From NCBI GenBank assembly GCA_910578215.1, contig CAJTPH010000021.1:1-64000 (forward strand): 64,000 bases of DNA, read 5' to 3'. This document shows, piece after piece, positions 59,742 through 64,000 of the stretch (positions are counted from its first letter, which is position 1; every line of letters begins with the position of its first letter). Position numbers and translations under genes: made by a program. The notes below the pieces were generated by a model. It was given only the letters and a program-made list of their open reading frames with translations. It was not told where the DNA came from and did no database searches. Source of the stretch: an uncultured Acetatifactor sp. (GTDB lineage: Bacteria > Bacillota > Clostridia > Lachnospirales > Lachnospiraceae).

Positions 59742-59806
59742 TATGGTACAATGTTGACACAAGAGTGCATTGTGTCAACTATTGATTCCATGTGCGCTGA
59801 AGCGCT
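59742..59806 (+). repeat. Dispersed intergenic element, copy G
   Basis: TATGGTACAAT, GTTGACAC (59753-59760)/GTGTCAAC (59772-59779), GATTCCATGTGCGC and hairpin GCGCT-GA-AGCGC (59793-59804). It lies 54 bp before the hemerythrin fusion gene, in the same orientation. Confidence 0.9.
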
Positions 59807-59860
59807 ATGGCAATAAAATAAACGTCAGTAAAAAGAATAATGTAGTTGAGGAGGGACACC

Positions 59861-61213
59861 ATGAAGCAGATTACATGGAATGACAGATATAAGCTGGGAA
59901 TCGACTTTATCGACAAGGAGCATAAAATACTTTTTTCAACGATGAACAAGCTCCTTACGATCAGCGAGGACGATGACAAAAGCGAATGGGTTTGCCGGGA
60001 GGGCGTTAAATTCTTAAAGAATCACTCATTTGTGCATTTTGAGCATGAAGAAGCGTATATGAAGTCCATAGACTATAAGGATTATGAGATACATAAGCGT
60101 CTGCACGATGATTTTCGTGATAAGACGTTACCGGCGCTGGAGCAGGAAATGGAGGATATGGGGTATTCCACAGAGTCTGTCCGGCATTTTCTTGGAGTGT
60201 GCATCGGCTGGGTGATTTCCCATACATTGACGGAGGATATGGCGATTTTGGGCAAAACCCGCAGCCAGTGGGTGTGCATTCCTCAAGAGCAGGAACAGGA
60301 AGCCATGGCGCAGACCATCGTCCAGCTGATTCATGATATTTTCCATTTAAAGGCGAAAATGATCAGCGAGCAGTATGGCGGGCAGGATTTCGGAAAGGTT
60401 GTGTGCTGCCGTTTTATTTACAAGGGGAAGGAGAAAAAAAGGTGGGAGGTCATTCTCATCTATGAAGAACAGCTGCTGCTGAAGATCATGAGCGGGATAC
60501 TTAATATGGATTATCCTAAGATAGACGATATGGCAATCAATGTGGGCAGGTATATTTCCCGTCAGTTTATGGAGCGGGTAAGGGAGAGCTTTCCGGCGCT
60601 GGAAAAGTTTGAGCTGGATAAGGAGAGTCTGCTGACGTACGACCAGCTTCAGGAGTCCTTTGAGAGAGAGCATCCCTCCTGCAGCCTGCTGTTCGATGCG
60701 GGGGCGGGGTATTTTGCGTTTTGTGCCATGAATGCCGATTCCGTCCATGGGAAAAACATACCTGCTATTAATCCTGATAACGCAATGGATATGGTAAATC
60801 AGTATATTATCATGGAAAACAAGGAGTGGGAGGAACAGAAAAAGAAAATCCTTGTGGTGGACGATTCGGAGTTCATGCTGAAAAAGATGGCTCAGCTGCT
60901 GGAGAAGGATTACAATGTGCTGGAGGCCAGCTCAAGTGTGGCGGCGATTCAGAGTATTGTGGTGAACAGACCCAACCTGATTCTGCTTGACTATGAAATG
61001 CCCATCTGCGACGGGAGGCAGACCCTGGAAATGATCCGCGCGGAGAAAACCACCGCGGGCATTCCGGTTATTTTCCTTACTGGCAGAGGGGACAGGGAAA
61101 GCGTAAAAAAGGTTATGTCGCTTAAGCCGGAGGGGTATTTGCTGAAGACCATGCCGGAGGATGAGATCAAGAAATTTATTGACGACTTTATGCAGAAACA
61201 GGTTGAAAAGTAG
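59861..61213 (+). CDS. Hemerythrin-CheX-receiver fusion protein
   Basis: 450 residues from the ATG at 59861, preceded by GAGGAGGGA. Residues 1-135 are a bacteriohemerythrin with all expected diiron ligands: His21, His59, Glu63, His78, His82, His121 and Asp126. Residues about 165-300 resemble CheX, a CheC-type phosphatase fold (DFGKVVCCRFIYKGKEKKRW, AINVGRYISRQFMERVRESF). Residues about 325-450 are a receiver domain: acidic pair Asp334-Asp335, phosphoacceptor Asp377 (LILLDYEMPICDG) and Lys near 427. It probably links oxygen or redox sensing to chemotaxis-like phosphorelay. The partner kinase is not adjacent. Repeat copy G is upstream. Confidence 0.85.
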   Translation: MKQITWNDRYKLGIDFIDKEHKILFSTMNKLLTISEDDDKSEWVCREGVKFLKNHSFVHFEHEEAYMKSIDYKDYEIHKRLHDDFRDKTLPALEQEMEDMGYSTESVRHFLGVCIGWVISHTLTEDMAILGKTRSQWVCIPQEQEQEAMAQTIVQLIHDIFHLKAKMISEQYGGQDFGKVVCCRFIYKGKEKKRWEVILIYEEQLLLKIMSGILNMDYPKIDDMAINVGRYISRQFMERVRESFPALEKFELDKESLLTYDQLQESFEREHPSCSLLFDAGAGYFAFCAMNADSVHGKNIPAINPDNAMDMVNQYIIMENKEWEEQKKKILVVDDSEFMLKKMAQLLEKDYNVLEASSSVAAIQSIVVNRPNLILLDYEMPICDGRQTLEMIRAEKTTAGIPVIFLTGRGDRESVKKVMSLKPEGYLLKTMPEDEIKKFIDDFMQKQVEK

Positions 61214-61233
61214 AATTACAGGAGGCTATCGCT

Positions 61234-62778
61234 ATGGCAAAAAGACCCGAATGGCTGGATAATGCGGTTTTCTATGAGATATATCCCCAGTCCTTTAAGG
61301 ACACGGACGGTGACGGTATAGGCAACATAGGGGGTATCACGGAAAAGCTGCCCTATATCAAGGAGCTTGGCTGCACGGCGCTGTGGATAAATCCCTGCTT
61401 TGAGTCCCCCTTTGGCGACGCGGGCTATGATGTGTCCGACTATTGCAGGGTGGCGCCGCGGTACGGGACAAATGACGACCTTGTGCGGCTTTTTGAGGAA
61501 GCGCACAGGCTGGGGCTTTATGTTCTGCTTGACCTGGTTCCCGGCCATACCTCATGGGAGCATCCATGGTTTAAGGAAAGCATGAAGGCGGAGAAAAACA
61601 AATATACCGACCGTTATGTCTGGACGGACAGCATCTGGGAGGAGCCCACGGGCTACGGCTCGCTTCGCGGTATATCTGAAAGGGACGGCAGCTGCGCCGT
61701 AAATTTCTTTACCCACCAGCCCGCGCTGAATTACGGCTATTACAGGCCACAGCGCCCATGGCAGCAGGCGACGGATTCCGAAGGCCCGGTGGCCACAAGA
61801 GAGGCTATGAAGGATGTTATGCGTTTCTGGCTTTCCCGCGGCTGCGACGGCTTCCGTGTGGATATGGCAGGCTCTCTTGTCAAGAACGATGAGGACTGCA
61901 AGGGTACTATAGCCATATGGCAGAACATAAGGGAATTTCTGAACGAGGAATTTCCTGGCGCCGCCATGGTCTCGGAATGGGGAGAGCCATGTCAGAGCCT
62001 GGCAGGGGGCTTCCATATGGATTTCCTGCTTCACTTCGGCTCATCCCATTACAATGACCTGTTCCGCTGCCCCGAACCGTTCTTCCAGGGCTGCGGCGAC
62101 GCATCCCGGTTTGTTGAGAAATACATTGACAGCTATGAGCGTTCGGGTCGCAGGGGGCTTATCTGTATACCTTCGGGGAATCATGATATGGACAGACTTG
62201 CACGCCATATCCACGGTGATAACAGAAAGCTTGCCTTCTCTTTTCTGCTCTCCATGCCCGGCGCGCCGTATATTTATTACGGAGATGAAATCGGTATGCG
62301 GTATGTGGAGGGGCTGACCTCGGTAGAGGGCGGCTATGGAAGAACAGGTTCACGCTCTCCGATGCAGTGGGACGGCAGTGAAAACGCCGGCTTTTCAACC
62401 GCGCCTGCGGAAAAGCTGTATATCCCCATAGACCCTTCCTCCGACAGACCTACGGCCCAGGCGCAGATGGAAGACGCAGCTTCTCTGCGCAGCGAGATAA
62501 AAAAGCTGATAGCGGTAAGGCAGGCGCATAAGGCGCTTCAAAGCCTTGGGGAAATAGAATTTATATCTGACGGCGCAAAGGGAAAGCCGCTGGCATATAT
62601 CAGAAGCGGCGGTGACGAGCGCATATTTGTCGCCGTCAATCCCACCGACAGTGCGGCGGAGCTGGCGTTTGACGGCACTCCCTGCGAGGTGGTCTACAGC
62701 TTTGGAGATCAGGCGGAGCTTGCGGAGAACAGGTGCGTTATCGGCGGAAAATCAGCGGTATTTGTATTAATAAAGTAA
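61234..62778 (+). CDS. GH13 alpha-amylase family glycosidase
   Basis: 514 residues, preceded by ACAGGAGGCTATCGCT. It lacks a signal peptide. The four conserved regions are present: DLVPGHTS, GFRVDMAG (nucleophile Asp210), VSEWGEP (acid/base Glu248) and SGNHDMDR (Asp318). A calcium-like DTDGDGIGNIGGI segment at the start and the alpha-glucosidase-like HPWFKES place it among intracellular alpha-glucosidases and trehalose-type enzymes; the exact substrate is open. It lies 20 bp after the hemerythrin fusion gene, so they may be co-transcribed. Confidence 0.9.
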   Translation: MAKRPEWLDNAVFYEIYPQSFKDTDGDGIGNIGGITEKLPYIKELGCTALWINPCFESPFGDAGYDVSDYCRVAPRYGTNDDLVRLFEEAHRLGLYVLLDLVPGHTSWEHPWFKESMKAEKNKYTDRYVWTDSIWEEPTGYGSLRGISERDGSCAVNFFTHQPALNYGYYRPQRPWQQATDSEGPVATREAMKDVMRFWLSRGCDGFRVDMAGSLVKNDEDCKGTIAIWQNIREFLNEEFPGAAMVSEWGEPCQSLAGGFHMDFLLHFGSSHYNDLFRCPEPFFQGCGDASRFVEKYIDSYERSGRRGLICIPSGNHDMDRLARHIHGDNRKLAFSFLLSMPGAPYIYYGDEIGMRYVEGLTSVEGGYGRTGSRSPMQWDGSENAGFSTAPAEKLYIPIDPSSDRPTAQAQMEDAASLRSEIKKLIAVRQAHKALQSLGEIEFISDGAKGKPLAYIRSGGDERIFVAVNPTDSAAELAFDGTPCEVVYSFGDQAELAENRCVIGGKSAVFVLIK

Positions 62779-62836
62779 TGCTTCAGGGCAGAAATTGACT
62801 TTTTCTTTGCTATGTTCCGCGGTGGAGAGAGAAGAC

Positions 62837-63772
62837 ATGAAGAAATGGAAAAGAACAGCTGTTCTGTTGGCGGGAGGGATGATGCTGTCAGGTTCGTTAA
62901 ACGTATGTGCGGCTGGACTGAGGGATGTGTTTGACGCAACGTATTATGCGGGATCTTATCCGGATTTAACAGCGGCTTTCGGTAATGACGCGGAAGCACT
63001 GTATCAGCATTATGTGACTTGCGGTCTGAGCGAAGGGAGATCCGGGAGTAAGGTCTTTGACGTGGCAGAATACCGCAGTGCATATGCGGATTTGGAGGCG
63101 GTCTTTGGTGATGACTGGGATGCCTATGTCAATCATTACTGCACCTTGGGAAAAGCCGAGGGGAGAACTGCGGGCGTTTACGGAGAAATCAGTCTGGAGA
63201 GTAACAGCAACAATGCTGTGAGTACGGGCAACAATATGCAGCAATGGATGGGGATTCAACCGCCGGCTTTTAATGTGGCCAGTGTCTCCAGCGAAGAAGT
63301 GGTCAGCGGCTTGGGAACCCGTGGGGTCCGCGAATACGATGCAGCCGGAAACAATGTCAAGACTACATGGTATCTGGCTGATGGAATAACCGTATTTAAC
63401 ATTGTAGTGGTAGAATATGATGGGGCAGGACGAAAGACAAAGCAGGCGAGCTATAACACCGATGGAACGTTAAAGGACGATTGGAGTTACTATGCAGTCT
63501 ACGATGAGCAGGGAAGGGTGACAATACTCGTATCATATCATGAAGATGGGACGATAAAGCAAGTGGATCACTACGAAGAATACGCTGAGGATACTGATCT
63601 CTGTTTAAGGTGGATGCGGTATTACCCGGATGGAGGCTGGGGGGTATCGGATGGTCGCCTGCTTGTCTATTTTGAAGATGGTAAAGTAAATGCGAATTTC
63701 AGCAGTGGTTTTAGGCGTATTATAGAATATAATCCGGATGGAAGCATAAAGAGTCAGAACATAGTAGAGTGA
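62837..63772 (+). CDS. Secreted repeat protein
   Basis: 311 residues from the ATG at 62837, preceded by GGTGGAGAGA. A signal peptide (KKWKRTAVLLAGGMMLSGSL, NVCA) is followed by two copies of a roughly 45-residue unit: FDATYYAGSYPDLTAAFGND, ALYQHYVTCGLSEGRSGS, and AEYRSAYADLEAVFGDDWDA, YVNHYCTLGKAEGRTAG. These resemble repeats of Lachnospiraceae surface proteins. The rest has RHS/YD-like repeats (YDAAGNNVKTTWYLADG, YDGAGRKTKQASYNTDG, YDEQGRVTILVSYHEDG). It is probably exported and surface-exposed. Confidence 0.8.
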   Translation: MKKWKRTAVLLAGGMMLSGSLNVCAAGLRDVFDATYYAGSYPDLTAAFGNDAEALYQHYVTCGLSEGRSGSKVFDVAEYRSAYADLEAVFGDDWDAYVNHYCTLGKAEGRTAGVYGEISLESNSNNAVSTGNNMQQWMGIQPPAFNVASVSSEEVVSGLGTRGVREYDAAGNNVKTTWYLADGITVFNIVVVEYDGAGRKTKQASYNTDGTLKDDWSYYAVYDEQGRVTILVSYHEDGTIKQVDHYEEYAEDTDLCLRWMRYYPDGGWGVSDGRLLVYFEDGKVNANFSSGFRRIIEYNPDGSIKSQNIVE

Positions 63773-63832
63773 GTGTGAATCATTCTGTAATGCTCTGTGT
63801 ATATGCTCGAAGCTGTTCCGTAAGGGCTTGGA

Positions 63833-63878
63833 AAAAATCGCTGTAAACCCAGCAAACATGGGCACTACAGCGATTTTT
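63833..63878 (+). terminator. Rho-independent terminator after the secreted protein gene
   Basis: AAAAATCGCTGTA (63833-63845) and TACAGCGATTTTT (63866-63878) are perfect complements; an inner CCC/GGG pair extends the stem. It probably stops transcription from both strands. Beyond it, to 64000, no gene is seen. Confidence 0.9.
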
Positions 63879-64000
63879 CACTCTGTCGCGGATAGTATTT
63901 ATTCGTCTCCTTTTTTCTGAATGGTCTTCACCTGACTTTTTGTTATAAACTGTTAGTCGGTACGAAAACTACAGGCTTCGTGCAGATCATCAGTGATCTT

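Noticed and set aside
1..64000. CRISPR array, intact prophage, rRNA or tRNA genes
   Set aside because: No regularly spaced repeat units with unique spacers, no phage structural or integrase genes and no tRNA-like cloverleaf were found on either strand by eye. The tandem repeats at 16.5 kb and 24.1 kb have no spacers.

Overview
The window looks like a chromosomal segment of a motile, spore-forming anaerobe of the class Clostridia, most likely a Lachnospiraceae gut bacterium. Reasons, by family knowledge: the rho-rpmE-DUF1385-prmC-prfA-DUF4003 block, the cysE-cysS-mrnC-rlmB-sigH block (as in Bacillus subtilis but without yacP), a threonyl T-box, rubrerythrin, CarD, SigH, DUF4364, DUF1540 and DUF3795 proteins, and AGGAGG-type ribosome binding sites. 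Motility is suggested by a methyl-accepting chemotaxis protein, a CheX-like domain and a sigma-28-like promoter. No rRNA, tRNA, CRISPR array or intact prophage was seen.

Layout. 0-6.5 kb: an ABC-F ATPase with a long leader, a small membrane protein, a PadR/DUF2812 pair with a clear promoter-operator, a NYN-LOTUS-LOTUS protein and rarA. 6.5-10.7 kb (minus strand): DUF4364, malic enzyme and an MCP. 11.4-18.1 kb: rho, rpmE, DUF1385, prmC, prfA (its 3' end is tandemly copied) and DUF4003. 18.1-21.1 kb is a scarred, AT-richer strip: alpha/beta hydrolase, IS982-type transposase remnant, MerR regulator and a serine-recombinase tail. 21.2-29.4 kb: kduD-like dehydrogenase, two proteins of uncharacterised families, a VOC protein, a PadR-led membrane operon ending in an SdpI-like protein, a putative sigma-28-driven coiled protein, MTA/SAH nucleosidase, a cyclophilin lipoprotein and CarD. 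29.4-34.4 kb: degraded DNA, a long inverted repeat, T-box plus thrS, and a DUF2975/HTH/membrane cassette. 34.7-39.7 kb (minus): two-component system with a FtsX-type ABC transporter. 40-44.6 kb: DUF1540 and the cysE-sigH block. 44.6-50 kb: ankyrin protein and an RND pump followed by a TetR regulator, with a matching promoter-operator. 50.2-57.5 kb: KptA, a broken tatD, cardiolipin synthase, an AraC regulator, an AT-rich kinase/aminoglycoside-phosphotransferase pair, DUF3795/TfoX and an HTH membrane protein. 57.5-63.8 kb: rubrerythrin, a probable small RNA, GH27 and GH13 glycosidases, a hemerythrin-CheX-receiver fusion and a secreted repeat protein.

Two things stand out. First, a dispersed intergenic element of about 65 bp occurs seven times. 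Its copies share an extended -10 box (TGN-TANAAT) and mostly a following dyad GTTGACAC/GTGTCAAC, a GATTCCATGTGCGC core and a small GC-rich hairpin. Every copy points the same way as the gene it precedes: kduD, kptA, the DUF3795 gene, the HTH membrane gene and the hemerythrin fusion. It is either a mobile promoter-like repeat or a shared regulatory module. Second, a transcript-like structure at 58.2 kb has its own promoter, a branched fold and a closing stem that doubles as a terminator. The hemerythrin-CheX-REC fusion is the most unusual protein. All functional statements rest on motif recognition by eye; no searches were run.
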